From assembly GCF_002742335.1 (NCBI RefSeq), contig NZ_MDGR01000007.1, positions 2,174,501 to 2,238,500 on the forward strand: a stretch of DNA of 64,000 bases. The letters run 5' to 3'. Below, one piece after another: positions 52,844-62,146 of this stretch. Both the position numbers and the translations under genes were made by a program. Source of the DNA: Reichenbachiella sp. 5M10. GTDB lineage: Bacteria > Bacteroidota > Bacteroidia > Cytophagales > Cyclobacteriaceae. Numbering within the stretch: the first letter of the stretch is position 1; the number at the start of each line of letters is the position of its first letter. The notes under the pieces were generated by a model. It did no database searches. It saw only the letters and a list, made by a program, of their open reading frames with translations, and was not told the origin of the DNA.

Positions 52844-53671
52844 TCAATCGAAATGAATGGCAATCTGATTTTTGGAATAATTGCCATCTTCATCTTTGAC
52901 AGTGATGATCAAATAGAGGTGTTCACCCTCTTCGAGTGCATCAAGATCCGACTGAGTCACCACGATATTCGCATTCGCGAGTAATGATTCGATAGTAACG
53001 CTCGTTGCACCCTCCACCTCAAACTCTTCGTCATATATGGCATCTTCCAGTACACGTTCATGACTATGATCGTGTTCTTCACTTTCTTCGACATGTCCTA
53101 CCTGTATATCCACATGGTCTAGCGCACCTTCTTGGTCTTCTATGTGTCCATAAAAAGCAAGTGACACTCCCAACTCTGCCTCATACTCGTCTACCTCGGT
53201 TCCATTGGCATCTTCAAAATGAATGAGAGCCATTTCATCATTTGTAATCCATATTTCACTTTCTATGGTCGACCCATCTGCAAAACTCGTAGTATTACCT
53301 GCTTCATCGATGGCTTGTACCACAAAGTGATAAGGACCTGCAGTAGCAGTCTCAGTAATTTCAATTTCCTGATCGATTTCCTGCATAGTCCCTGACGCAA
53401 CGAAGCTCTGATCGTAACTAAACGCCTCCAACACACGACCATGTGTGTGCCCATCGAAATCATCATGAATCGTAATATTATAACTCGCTAACCCCTCATC
53501 GTCAGTAATCTCTCCGAGAACATGCATAGTCCAACCCGCAGCAAAACTATCCCCTGGAAAGGGCTCTTCCATCTCAATCACTGGAGCGGTCAAATCAGGG
53601 GTATTGTCATCCGATTCACAAGCTGAGATCATCGTGACAGCAAATAGGGCAATCCAAAAGTTCTTTTTCAT
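52844..53671 (-). CDS. DUF4625 lipoprotein with His-rich segments
   Basis: 275 aa. The lipobox MISAC (Cys18) is followed by ESDDN. Two beta-sandwich halves follow (about 27-135 and 140-270), each opening with a PV/IEME- or ALIHFE-type strand, as in DUF4625. Histidines cluster in HDDFDGHTHGR and EESEEHDHSHERV, suitable for metal binding. It is last in the Fur-TonB receptor-DUF4625 operon, so a surface metal-binding role is likely (inference). Confidence 0.88.
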   Translation of the reverse strand: MKKNFWIALFAVTMISACESDDNTPDLTAPVIEMEEPFPGDSFAAGWTMHVLGEITDDEGLASYNITIHDDFDGHTHGRVLEAFSYDQSFVASGTMQEIDQEIEITETATAGPYHFVVQAIDEAGNTTSFADGSTIESEIWITNDEMALIHFEDANGTEVDEYEAELGVSLAFYGHIEDQEGALDHVDIQVGHVEESEEHDHSHERVLEDAIYDEEFEVEGATSVTIESLLANANIVVTQSDLDALEEGEHLYLIITVKDEDGNYSKNQIAIHFD

Positions 53672-53675
53672 CTTA

Positions 53676-56060
53676 TTATTTATTTAGTTGTTTTTTTCCA
53701 AATGGCACATGCACAGATACAGAGAAGTTTCGCCCCTGCTCTGGCAAATTGAGTAGACGATATCTACTCAGGTGATTAAAATATTCTTGATCCAATAAGT
53801 TGTTGACACTAAAAAACACACGCAACTGAGTCGTTCCCCATGCTATTTGCGTATTGACATTCGCTCCCAACACGAAGTAACCTTCTGTGGCTCGTTCGTT
53901 GCGATCCACTCGGTTTTGATCCAACACCCATTTGCCATTGAATCCAAACTCTAGTGTTTTGACACATGCTCCTCTGAGTGCAAACTCGTACTCCAAATCC
54001 GAAAACAGCGACGGAGGTGGTGTCAATGGCAAAGGCAGATACGTATCGAGGTTGTAGTTGTATATATATTCCAAGGCTACTTTCCAATGCAGTGCTTGTA
54101 TCGGGTGATACTCGACGGATACTTCTGTCCCTGCATAAAACACATCATTCTGCTGATACTGGTAGACTTGCGTGCTTTCGTAAAAGGCATCCGGATCGAG
54201 ATTGTTGGAAAACAAAGCCGAAGGAGCCAGGTAAATGTAATCCTTGAAGAAAGATGCATAAGGAGTAACCACAAGACTTAAATTGGTCTGCTGATAGCTC
54301 AAACTCACATCAGCTTGAAATCCTCGCTCGGTAATCAATTCTGCATCACCGAGTTCGTGACGAAATGTCCCGTGATGGATACCATTGATACTCATCTCCG
54401 TAGCTGTTGGCACCTTGTAGCTTGTCCCTAGATTGAGTTTGGTATTGAACGAACTAGTAGGATAATAAGACACCCCCAACGCCGCAGAATAATTGAGGAA
54501 CCATTTACTAACATCAGGATTTCTCTCATAGTATCTCACCACATCTTGATTTTGGTCATAGATCGGTTGCTCATAAGCGTCTATGTTTCGATTGGCATAA
54601 TCTAGTCGTACCCCACCTGTCATAGTCCATCGGTCTTGTACTGTATACTCTTCGTAGTGAAACACACCAATGGCGGAAGAATGAAAATCAGGAATCAAAT
54701 GCTCAAACCCTCCCTTTCGATTGACCTGATACTGTCCTTGGACTCCTAGGATACTGCTACGCTTCTTGCTCTTGTGCAAAAAGTACCGCCCATTTAATGT
54801 GAAAGTCTGCAAATCCAGACGCAGTGCAAGATCTGAATCCCCAATCACAACCTGCCCTGTGTGAGGGTTAGATATTTCCTTTCTCAGGTTATACTGATAG
54901 CCTATATCCAGTTCCAACCAGTTCTTCCCGAGCAGCAAGTTGGTATTGGAGATGATTTTGAAATGGTTCGTTTGCTGCTTTGGCTTATCTAGATTCCTAT
55001 TATCGCCATCGGGCAACAACAATACTGCACTAGGTATGCCCACTGCTCCAGCAAACAAACCCACCTCCTGATGAAAATTGCTCAGAGTCAAGGTAGAATA
55101 CCCCCAATATTTTTTCACACCCAACATCAGACTCACGTCACGCTCCTTACCTGCGGTATTCTTGAGGTGCTCGTCATAGATATTGTAGATGGTGCCGTTG
55201 TAATTGAACTCATCTGCGGGTACACGGTAATCCCCAAAATCCTGCGTACTCAAGCGCACCCGATACACCCAATCCTTCTTCCTCCCTTGAATATGAGTGG
55301 ATGTCCCCACAAGCTGATTATTGGTTTTGTACAGCATCTGAAAACCTCCTGACAGGCCTTGCTGCTGAGGGATAGCTGGAGGGAAAATATTGATCACACC
55401 ACCGAGTCCATCGGACCCATACATCAGCGAACCTGGCCCTTTGATTACCTCTACTCTGCCTGGGTCAAACATGTCAATTTCCAAGCCATGGTCCCCCCCC
55501 CACTGCTGACCTTCTTGTTTGACTCCTTTGTCATTGACGATCACACGATTGAACCCCATTCCACGTATCACAGGTTTAGCAATACCCACACCGGTACTGA
55601 TAGCACTGACTCCAGGAAGGTCTTCTAGAGAGTTGACAAAAGAACCTCTCTGATTTTTCATCAAATATTCCGAATCAAGCATCTCCATAGACAGAGTCTG
55701 CTCTTTCGGACCATTTTTGTAGTAATTGGACTCTACGACAATCTCACTCAACTCGAGGGAGGTTTGAGACAAAGGCACAATCAGATATGTAGACAGGTCA
55801 TCAGAGTCCACCAATACAGTCACCGCTCGATACCCCACATAACTGACATGGAGATGATAACTAGCCTCACGAACGTTCTCGAACCGAAATTCGCCATCCA
55901 CATCAGTAATCATCCCCTGATTGAGTTCATGAATCTCTACCGTAGCACCTATGAGTATTTCTCTGGTCTGATCATCAATTACCTTACCCTCCAACACCGA
56001 CTGCCCCCATGCACCGTTCCCCATCAAAAGGAATGCACTTAGCATCACCAAATCCCTCAT
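53676..56060 (-). CDS. TonB-dependent receptor (probably metal uptake)
   Basis: 794 aa. Signal peptide, then a carboxypeptidase-like regulatory domain (about 22-100; VLEGKVIDDQTREILIGATVEI), a plug (about 110-230; LEDLPGVSAISTGVGIAKPVIRGMGFNRVIVNDKGVKQEGQQWGGDHG and VEVIKGPGSLMYGSDGLGGVINI) and a 22-strand-type barrel ending ...GRNFSVSVHVPFGKK. The plug resembles zinc/copper-type receptors. It is 4 bp after a Fur-family regulator and 4 bp before the DUF4625 gene. Confidence 0.94.
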   Translation of the reverse strand: MRDLVMLSAFLLMGNGAWGQSVLEGKVIDDQTREILIGATVEIHELNQGMITDVDGEFRFENVREASYHLHVSYVGYRAVTVLVDSDDLSTYLIVPLSQTSLELSEIVVESNYYKNGPKEQTLSMEMLDSEYLMKNQRGSFVNSLEDLPGVSAISTGVGIAKPVIRGMGFNRVIVNDKGVKQEGQQWGGDHGLEIDMFDPGRVEVIKGPGSLMYGSDGLGGVINIFPPAIPQQQGLSGGFQMLYKTNNQLVGTSTHIQGRKKDWVYRVRLSTQDFGDYRVPADEFNYNGTIYNIYDEHLKNTAGKERDVSLMLGVKKYWGYSTLTLSNFHQEVGLFAGAVGIPSAVLLLPDGDNRNLDKPKQQTNHFKIISNTNLLLGKNWLELDIGYQYNLRKEISNPHTGQVVIGDSDLALRLDLQTFTLNGRYFLHKSKKRSSILGVQGQYQVNRKGGFEHLIPDFHSSAIGVFHYEEYTVQDRWTMTGGVRLDYANRNIDAYEQPIYDQNQDVVRYYERNPDVSKWFLNYSAALGVSYYPTSSFNTKLNLGTSYKVPTATEMSINGIHHGTFRHELGDAELITERGFQADVSLSYQQTNLSLVVTPYASFFKDYIYLAPSALFSNNLDPDAFYESTQVYQYQQNDVFYAGTEVSVEYHPIQALHWKVALEYIYNYNLDTYLPLPLTPPPSLFSDLEYEFALRGACVKTLEFGFNGKWVLDQNRVDRNERATEGYFVLGANVNTQIAWGTTQLRVFFSVNNLLDQEYFNHLSRYRLLNLPEQGRNFSVSVHVPFGKKQLNK

Positions 56061-56063
56061 GTC

Positions 56064-56486
56064 CTACTTGGAATAACAAGATTTACACAACCCGTTCATT
56101 ATCATCTTGGTCTCATGTATGAGATACCCTGGGATATCCATGTGCGGAACACTATAATTGGGCAAACAATCGACATGGCCACAATCCGTACATTTGAAGT
56201 GTACATGATCGTGGTGATGATCCTTAGGTGCGCATTGTTCATCGCAAATCCCATAGCGAGCAATTCCCGAATCATCCGGTATCTTGTGTACCACGCCATT
56301 TTCGATGAAGGAGTTTAGCGTTCGAAACAATGTCACACGATCGTACCCTGTCAACTCATCTTCTAAGTGACGAGAAGTCAAAGCGTGTTTAGACGCTTTG
56401 AAGATAGAAAGTACATCAAGGCGGCAATCAGTCACTCTCAGACCATGATCTTTGAGCATTTGTCTCAATTCTGAATAAACTAGCAT
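56064..56486 (-). CDS. Fur-family metalloregulator (Zur-like)
   Basis: 140 aa from the ATG at 56486 (MLVYSELRQM); an upstream in-frame start would run through the operator and is rejected. Winged-helix DNA-binding domain (about 1-75; TSRHLEDELTGYDRVTLFRTLNSFIENGVV). Metal-site residues lie in DHHHDHVHFKCTDCGHVDCLP and the final CKSC, the two Cys pairs of the structural zinc site. Zur, not Fur, is suggested by the His-rich partner lipoprotein and receptor type, but the metal is inferred. It autoregulates through the operator just before it. Confidence 0.92.
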   Translation of the reverse strand: MLVYSELRQMLKDHGLRVTDCRLDVLSIFKASKHALTSRHLEDELTGYDRVTLFRTLNSFIENGVVHKIPDDSGIARYGICDEQCAPKDHHHDHVHFKCTDCGHVDCLPNYSVPHMDIPGYLIHETKMIMNGLCKSCYSK

Positions 56487-56491
56487 AGTTG

Positions 56492-56524
56492 CAAAGCTAC
56501 AACTATTTGCAATCATGTTGCAAA
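56492..56524 (-). promoter_or_regulatory. Promoter of the Zur-like/TonB operon (near-leaderless)
   Basis: On the minus strand TTTG (complement of 56521-56524), a 21-bp spacer, and TAGCTTTG (complement of 56492-56499) match the Bacteroidota promoter exactly. The -7 box ends 5 bp before the ATG, so the mRNA would have almost no leader. Confidence 0.75.
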
Positions 56525-56531
56525 TAGTTGT
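56499..56531. promoter_or_regulatory. Palindromic Fur/Zur operator
   Basis: Perfect 14-bp arms ACAACTATTTGCAA (56499-56512) and its complement (56518-56531) surround a 5-bp spacer. The palindrome covers the -33 box and the whole promoter spacer. A further half-site AGTTGCAA lies at 56487-56494, touching the start codon. Binding would block RNA polymerase directly. Confidence 0.82.
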
Positions 56532-56556
56532 GATGAATTTTTTGGACACAAAAAAA

Positions 56557-56575
56557 GGCGTCAGTAATTGACGCC
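56557..56575 (-). terminator. Terminator after sulP
   Basis: A 7-bp stem GGCGTCA (56557-56563) with TGACGCC (56569-56575), 5-nt loop, followed by a run of T on the minus strand. Confidence 0.8.
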
Positions 56576-56603
56576 CTTTTTACGCTTTTCCAAAGTGAAG
56601 CCC

Positions 56604-58178
56604 TTACGTTTCCGCACGTTGGATTTTGGTATCAAATTTTTCAAACCCTAGAAAAGACAAAGTAATCCCTCTGCTCTTGCTGCTGATTTTAAAATCATCA
56701 ATTAGCTCCAATACATCCCAATGTATATCAGTAGTACGTGTCGCATCGATGATGACCTCACTACCGTCGGGAATCAACCCAAAAGTCTTGATCATACTTG
56801 CCTTGTTGAGAAAGCTCACGTTGTCTGAAAGTGGAATCTTAATTGGCTCATTTGGCTTGATCTTATTGGGGTCGAAATGATACGGTGTCTTAAAATTATT
56901 CCACAAAATAAACATAATAGCCACCACGAGCCCCATACCAATCCCCATGAGCAAGTCTGTGAATACCAATCCTAGCACGGTGGTGATATACGAGTAAAAT
57001 TGAGCTCTGCCCGTGAAATAAATTTCTTTGAACATGGAAGGTTTGACAAGTTTGTACCCCACCATAATAAGGACAGCAGCCAAACTAGCAAGTGGAATCA
57101 AATTGAGCACTTGAGGAATGATCACCACACAGATCAGCATCAATACACCATGCATGATGGTAGATGCCTTGGTACGTCCACCAGATTGCACATTGGCTGA
57201 GCTGCGTACAATCACTTGTGTCACAGGCAGACCACCAATCAATCCTGAAAGAGAATTGCCTACTCCCTGTGCGATTAGCTCGCGATTGGTAGGGGTCACC
57301 CGCCGCTGTGGGTCCAACTTGTCCGCTGCCTCTACACTCAACAGTGTCTCCAAACTGGCTACAACCGCTATAGTAAAGGCTACAACATAAATTTTCTTAT
57401 CTGCAAACATCCCCCAGTTTGGTGTCGCAAACATCTCGGTAAATTCCCCAAATGATTTTGAGACTGGTATATTGACAACATGCTCTCCAGCCAACGAGAA
57501 AAACGCATTGTTTTGAAAAGCCATATTTAAACCAATACCAGACAGCACAACAATCAACGGCCCATTGATATATTTGGTAAACTGCATTTTCTTCATAAAT
57601 GGACGGTCCCACAAAATCAATATAGCGAGAGCCGAAAGACCAATCACCACTGCCCCTGGTGTGAAGTTGTCTAACGTATAAAGCAATTCAGAAAAGGTAT
57701 TGTGCCCATCAGGCTGAAAGAAACCTAAGTCACCTTCTGGGTCATCATCGTACCCAAACAAGTGAGGAATTTGCTTCAAAATAATAATCAAACCAATACC
57801 GGACAGCATTCCTTTGATCACAGAAGAAGGTAAATAATATCCTATCACACCGGCCTTGGCTATTCCCATCAGCACCTGGATCACGCCCGCAATCACTACT
57901 GCGAGCAAGAAATTTTCGAACCCTCCCAAATCCGTAATCGAATTGAGCACTATGACGGCCAGTCCCGCCGCAGGACCACTCACTCCTAAGTGTGAACCAC
58001 TGATAGAACCTACCACTATCCCTCCAATGATCCCCGCAATGATCCCTGAAAACAAGGGGGCTCCAGAGGCCAAGGCAATACCCAAACAAAGCGGTACCGC
58101 TACTAAAAAAACCACAAAACTTGCCGGAAAGTCACTACCCAAATTGGACAATAACCCTGACTTATTTGACTTACTCAT
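56604..58178 (-). CDS. SulP-family anion transporter
   Basis: 524 aa. There are 12-14 membrane segments with the SulP marks SSVIKGMLSGIGLIIILKQIPH and ANVQSGGRTKASTIMHG, and a C-terminal STAS domain (about 430-515; SEVIIDATRTTDIHWDVLELIDDF). SulP proteins move sulfate, bicarbonate or other anions. The substrate is not decided by sequence here. It is preceded 67 bp upstream by a small membrane protein gene on the same strand. Confidence 0.92.
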   Translation of the reverse strand: MSKSNKSGLLSNLGSDFPASFVVFLVAVPLCLGIALASGAPLFSGIIAGIIGGIVVGSISGSHLGVSGPAAGLAVIVLNSITDLGGFENFLLAVVIAGVIQVLMGIAKAGVIGYYLPSSVIKGMLSGIGLIIILKQIPHLFGYDDDPEGDLGFFQPDGHNTFSELLYTLDNFTPGAVVIGLSALAILILWDRPFMKKMQFTKYINGPLIVVLSGIGLNMAFQNNAFFSLAGEHVVNIPVSKSFGEFTEMFATPNWGMFADKKIYVVAFTIAVVASLETLLSVEAADKLDPQRRVTPTNRELIAQGVGNSLSGLIGGLPVTQVIVRSSANVQSGGRTKASTIMHGVLMLICVVIIPQVLNLIPLASLAAVLIMVGYKLVKPSMFKEIYFTGRAQFYSYITTVLGLVFTDLLMGIGMGLVVAIMFILWNNFKTPYHFDPNKIKPNEPIKIPLSDNVSFLNKASMIKTFGLIPDGSEVIIDATRTTDIHWDVLELIDDFKISSKSRGITLSFLGFEKFDTKIQRAET

Positions 58179-58245
58179 GTCTTGATAAAGTTAATCGCTA
58201 CCCATGTAGCATGATAAAAAACAGAATATTTGATGAGATCTCAAA

Positions 58246-58572
58246 CTAGAGAACCAGACAGAGCATGACGTCTGGGGGGAGCTTGGCAACAGCAATAGAG
58301 CCTTCGCAAAGAAGAAACAAGTACCGAGACATATAATCATTTGACAGCAAGAAAAAATTGGAAAAATCTAAGTGCATACAGAACAATTCCTCGGCATGCA
58401 TCTTTCCTTTCACTTCTTCATTTTTCTCTTCACTCTCCGTCTCTTCGACATCATTGTTCTCGATGAGCACATCCTGCTCCATCTCAAGCCACTGAGGCAC
58501 TGCTACATTCAATATGAAAATACAGCAGAAGCCCATGAGTATCAATTGTGTCCTATAGTGAGTTCCTTTCAT
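58246..58572 (-). CDS. Small single-pass membrane protein, unknown
   Basis: 108 aa. A short N-tail is followed by a hydrophobic helix (about 9-27; LILMGFCCIFILNVAVPQW), an acidic hinge (DVEETESEEKNEEVKG) and a Phe/Leu-rich C-part. It has a well-matched promoter (see 58631-58659), which supports real expression. No family recognised. It could be co-transcribed with sulP. Confidence 0.5.
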   Translation of the reverse strand: MKGTHYRTQLILMGFCCIFILNVAVPQWLEMEQDVLIENNDVEETESEEKNEEVKGKMHAEELFCMHLDFSNFFLLSNDYMSRYLFLLCEGSIAVAKLPPDVMLCLVL

Positions 58573-58630
58573 GGTTGCTTCAAAGATGATTTTTCAGACA
58601 TTTGTCCAAAAATGAGAAAAACCACTATCT

Positions 58631-58659
58631 CAAAGATAAGGGTACGCGAAACAAATCAA
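58631..58659 (-). promoter_or_regulatory. Candidate promoter of the 58.2-58.6 kb small gene
   Basis: On the minus strand TTG (complement of 58657-58659), 18 bp, then a perfect TATCTTTG (complement of 58631-58638), about 60 bp before the ATG at 58572. Confidence 0.55.
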
Positions 58660-58670
58660 GGAGATTCGCA

Positions 58671-61600
58671 CTATTTAAGTTTAGTAAGGGGTAAGTCGGG
58701 AAGTTCCACAGTAAAAGTAGAGCCTTTGCCCAACACCGAATCAATTTGAAGTTCCCCTCCAAGCTTAGCAATGATCTCTGCCACCATGTATAGACCTAAC
58801 CCTGAGCCCTCACTTCGAGTCGTAGCACGATAAAACATTTTAAAAATATCCTTGTGGTACTTTTTATCAATTCCTGGACCATTGTCTGTGACGATCATCA
58901 CTACCCCTCGTATCGTTTTTTGCAGAACTATCGAGACAAAAGGGTCCATCACATCGTCAGGAGCATGATGTTTGAAAGCATTGGTAATCAAATTACTTAG
59001 TACAATTTTCAAGCGACTAGGGTCCGTATTCAGCACCATTTTATCACCCAAATCTAGTTGCCTCCTGATTTTTTTATAATTACCCGTAAAACTCAAATCA
59101 TCTAGTATCTCCTGAATCATCTTATTGAGTTTGACTGATTGCACTTGCACACCCAGTCGTGCGTTTCTTGAGTAGTCAATGATGTCTTTGATGAAGCCAT
59201 CCAAACGCATAACACTCGCCTCTATGTGCTCAAAATATACCTCTTGGTCTGTCTCTTTGTCATTTCTAGCCACAGCCACCAAGCCCAAAATAGAAGACAA
59301 TGGCGAACGCATTTCGTGCGACGCACTGTAAACAAACCGATCCAGTTCAGCATTCACTTTCTTCAGCTCCACATTTTGACGATTGATAAATGCCACACGC
59401 CAACGGTACGCTCCCCCTACTATCAACCCTAGCATAGAAATAACCAAGGCATAAAACCACCAAGTTTCATAAAAAAACGGCAAAACCTCAAATGAAAAAG
59501 CATACTCTGAGGGGCTCCATGTCAACCCATCTACACTACTCATGACTCGAAAGGTAAAATGACCTGGAGGTATATTGGTGTACTCGATAGCTCCTACAGT
59601 AGACGGTTTACTCCATTGATGGTCAAATCCTTCCAACTTGAATTTATACAAATTCCGCTCCGGTGCAAGGTAACTCAATGCACTATATTGAAAAGTCATC
59701 CTTTTGACACTTGCTGACACCTCTATTTCATCCTCCCCATGCCAGTCCATTTCTTCATTGTCTACCATCACGTGTCGAATGAGTGGCAAAGACTGAAACT
59801 GATTTTGTTTGACCTTGAGCGGATCAACGATGCATATCCCTCCTAACGTTGGCACATAGATCTCGCCATTTTTGAGTTTCGTCATGCGCGTCGCTCCAGT
59901 ACACTCCTCGTTGTTCATCCCGTTGGTCTCGTCTAGCACAAAAAAACCTACTCGCTCTACTTCGCCTCGCAGGTACGACTCAAATTCCTCTTTACTGATT
60001 TTCAAGACCCCCTTGTTGGAGCTCACCCAAATATGTCCATAATCATCCTCCATCACATCAAAGAACGTTCTGCTCTTACCGTCTGACTGCAACTCCACCA
60101 ATGACAAACGATGACCATCAAAATACACCAACCCTACCGTAGAAGTCAATAAAGCCGTCCCGTCTTCATGCAATTCCATATTGAACAAGAGCATCCCCGA
60201 ATCATCTTCATTCAAAGGGTAGGTTCGAGTCTGTCCTTCTGGATCAATAATCGTCAATCCCCCGCTGTGAGTCCCAACGTATATCTCTCCATTGACACTC
60301 TCCTCTACTGCCAAAACGAAACTGGACTTCATTCCTTTACCATTGGTATAGACCCGCTGTATTTGTCCGTCTCTAAACTTCACCAAACCGCCAGAGCGAC
60401 TACCAAACCAATAATCTCCTCGCCCATCTTTGAGTACCGTTCTGAAATTATTGGCAGGCATGCCCGTCTGTATGGAATAGCGCGTTTCACCCTGTAAACG
60501 CTTATGTACGACCCCTCCATAAGTCGCCAACCACAACGATCCATCTGAGTCATGGTAGATATCTCGAACTCCATTATCATACAATTTAGACTCTACCTTA
60601 ATTCGCTTGTTGCTGTCTCCATTGCGCTGATCAATCAGGTTCTGGTCTGACCCTATGTAGAGTTTACCATCCCATGATTCATGAACAATATAGACGCGAT
60701 TGCTCGTAATATCAGGCACGATCAAATTGGTCGCTAAACTTCTTTTGAGTCGAATCAACCCCGCTCTATTTGAGCTCACCCAGATATTATCTTCTTTATC
60801 CATCATAAGGGAAGACACTCGTACCAATTCCACTCCTCTTTTCTGATACAAGTTTTCCAAAGTACCTGTCTCTTGATCATACTTCAATACCCCAAGCTCA
60901 GACCCCACCCAAATGGAATTGTCAGAATCAACCATGATGCAATTGACATAGATATCAAACAAGGATACGACATCTTGCAGACCTTCCTCTGGCGTATAAT
61001 ACTGTAATCCGCCGTTTGTCCCGATCAAAATCCTCCCGGCTTGGTCTTGAGCAATCGCATTGACGGTATTGCTTCTCAGACCATCGGCCAAGGTAAAATG
61101 CAAGGTATCTGTTTCGGTCAACCCATAGACGCCCTTTCCTTCCGTACCAATCCAAACATCCCCAGAGGCCGTTCCATGCAAAGCCTTGACCGTGACATTG
61201 GAAAGCTCCTCTATCAATACAGCTTGTGAAGTATCTTGATGCACACGATACAAGCCAAAATTGTCTGTCCCAGCATACACTTCCCCTTGGTTCATCACTA
61301 TGATATCTCTCACTGACTTAGGAATACGACCAATTTTCGGTCTTAGCAAAGCAAATTTCCCTGATTTGTACGACACTATACCATTTCCCTGCGAACCAAG
61401 CAAGAGCTCACCTGAAGCTCGCTCCGCCACACAATGAAAACCATCGGTCTTCAGAATGGACAAGCTGTTTTTATCAAAAATCTCGACACGTTCCCCGTCG
61501 TAAATCATTACTCCATTGAATGAAGTCACCCATATTAAACCTTGAGAATCTTGAAAAACAGAAGTAAGATTATTGGAACTAAGCCCATCACTGGTCGTCC

Positions 61601-61733
61601 ACTGTGAAATACTCAGATCGCTCAAAGACAGACTTGGATCGCCCTCTTGGGCATACGCACGATAGTCTACCCACAGCTGTGAAACAATTACATAAAAAAG
61701 GGCAAGGGAAAATCGGATATAGGCTTTAGTCAT
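58671..61733 (-). CDS. Reg_prop beta-propeller sensor histidine kinase
   Basis: 1020 aa. The signal peptide (1-28) is followed by a long ligand-sensing region of two seven-bladed propellers built from Reg_prop repeats (about 40-650; for example DSQGLIWVTSFNGVMIYDG and DGSLWLATYGGVV). A Y_Y_Y domain follows (about 690-750), then a membrane helix (about 757-777), HisKA with H in SASHEMRSPLSSILG (about 815) and HATPase with LSNLITNAFKHH, DNGPGID and GSGLGLYMV. Unlike the carbohydrate hybrid systems it has no receiver or AraC domain, so its regulator must be elsewhere. Confidence 0.95.
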   Translation of the reverse strand: MTKAYIRFSLALFYVIVSQLWVDYRAYAQEGDPSLSLSDLSISQWTTSDGLSSNNLTSVFQDSQGLIWVTSFNGVMIYDGERVEIFDKNSLSILKTDGFHCVAERASGELLLGSQGNGIVSYKSGKFALLRPKIGRIPKSVRDIIVMNQGEVYAGTDNFGLYRVHQDTSQAVLIEELSNVTVKALHGTASGDVWIGTEGKGVYGLTETDTLHFTLADGLRSNTVNAIAQDQAGRILIGTNGGLQYYTPEEGLQDVVSLFDIYVNCIMVDSDNSIWVGSELGVLKYDQETGTLENLYQKRGVELVRVSSLMMDKEDNIWVSSNRAGLIRLKRSLATNLIVPDITSNRVYIVHESWDGKLYIGSDQNLIDQRNGDSNKRIKVESKLYDNGVRDIYHDSDGSLWLATYGGVVHKRLQGETRYSIQTGMPANNFRTVLKDGRGDYWFGSRSGGLVKFRDGQIQRVYTNGKGMKSSFVLAVEESVNGEIYVGTHSGGLTIIDPEGQTRTYPLNEDDSGMLLFNMELHEDGTALLTSTVGLVYFDGHRLSLVELQSDGKSRTFFDVMEDDYGHIWVSSNKGVLKISKEEFESYLRGEVERVGFFVLDETNGMNNEECTGATRMTKLKNGEIYVPTLGGICIVDPLKVKQNQFQSLPLIRHVMVDNEEMDWHGEDEIEVSASVKRMTFQYSALSYLAPERNLYKFKLEGFDHQWSKPSTVGAIEYTNIPPGHFTFRVMSSVDGLTWSPSEYAFSFEVLPFFYETWWFYALVISMLGLIVGGAYRWRVAFINRQNVELKKVNAELDRFVYSASHEMRSPLSSILGLVAVARNDKETDQEVYFEHIEASVMRLDGFIKDIIDYSRNARLGVQVQSVKLNKMIQEILDDLSFTGNYKKIRRQLDLGDKMVLNTDPSRLKIVLSNLITNAFKHHAPDDVMDPFVSIVLQKTIRGVVMIVTDNGPGIDKKYHKDIFKMFYRATTRSEGSGLGLYMVAEIIAKLGGELQIDSVLGKGSTFTVELPDLPLTKLK

Positions 61734-62091
61734 ACTCTTTTTGAATCAAAAAATCACCTTAGCAATCCCTTCGATATTACCTGAAGAAATCCAAGCTTAC
61801 AATGATCTACTGATTGATGCTGCATCATGAACAATCAAAATCTAAAAGAAAGATAATCATAATTCATAATGGCTTATCGATTTGATCGGGAGGATAAAGA
61901 ATTATTCGACGAATAAACTCGTTTTGAATCGCTCAAAACCTATCCTGCCTCCAACCACTACAACTCTACCCCTTTGTTCAGAAGACAGAACCTACGCTCC
62001 TTGAGAATCACCGCTCTCTCCTAACTCACTGATTACTTGCCTCTTTGAAAAGAAAACACTCACCCATCCAGCTATACGATGGGCAACAAAA
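61734..62091. other. Gap between the sensor kinase and the OmpA gene
   Basis: About 360 bp. I see no convincing ORF, repeat or RNA. It holds the upstream region of the kinase, in which no good TAnnTTTG box is found. Confidence 0.5.
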
Positions 62092-62122
62092 AAGCTGCTA
62101 TTCCATCACAGAATAACAGCTT
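62092..62122 (-). terminator. Terminator after the OmpA/PD40 gene
   Basis: AAGCTGCTATTC (62092-62103) pairs with GAATAACAGCTT (62111-62122) over 12 bp with one wobble, followed by TTTTTTGTT on the minus strand. Confidence 0.85.
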
Positions 62123-62146
62123 GTATATCAAGATCATTGAATCAGA

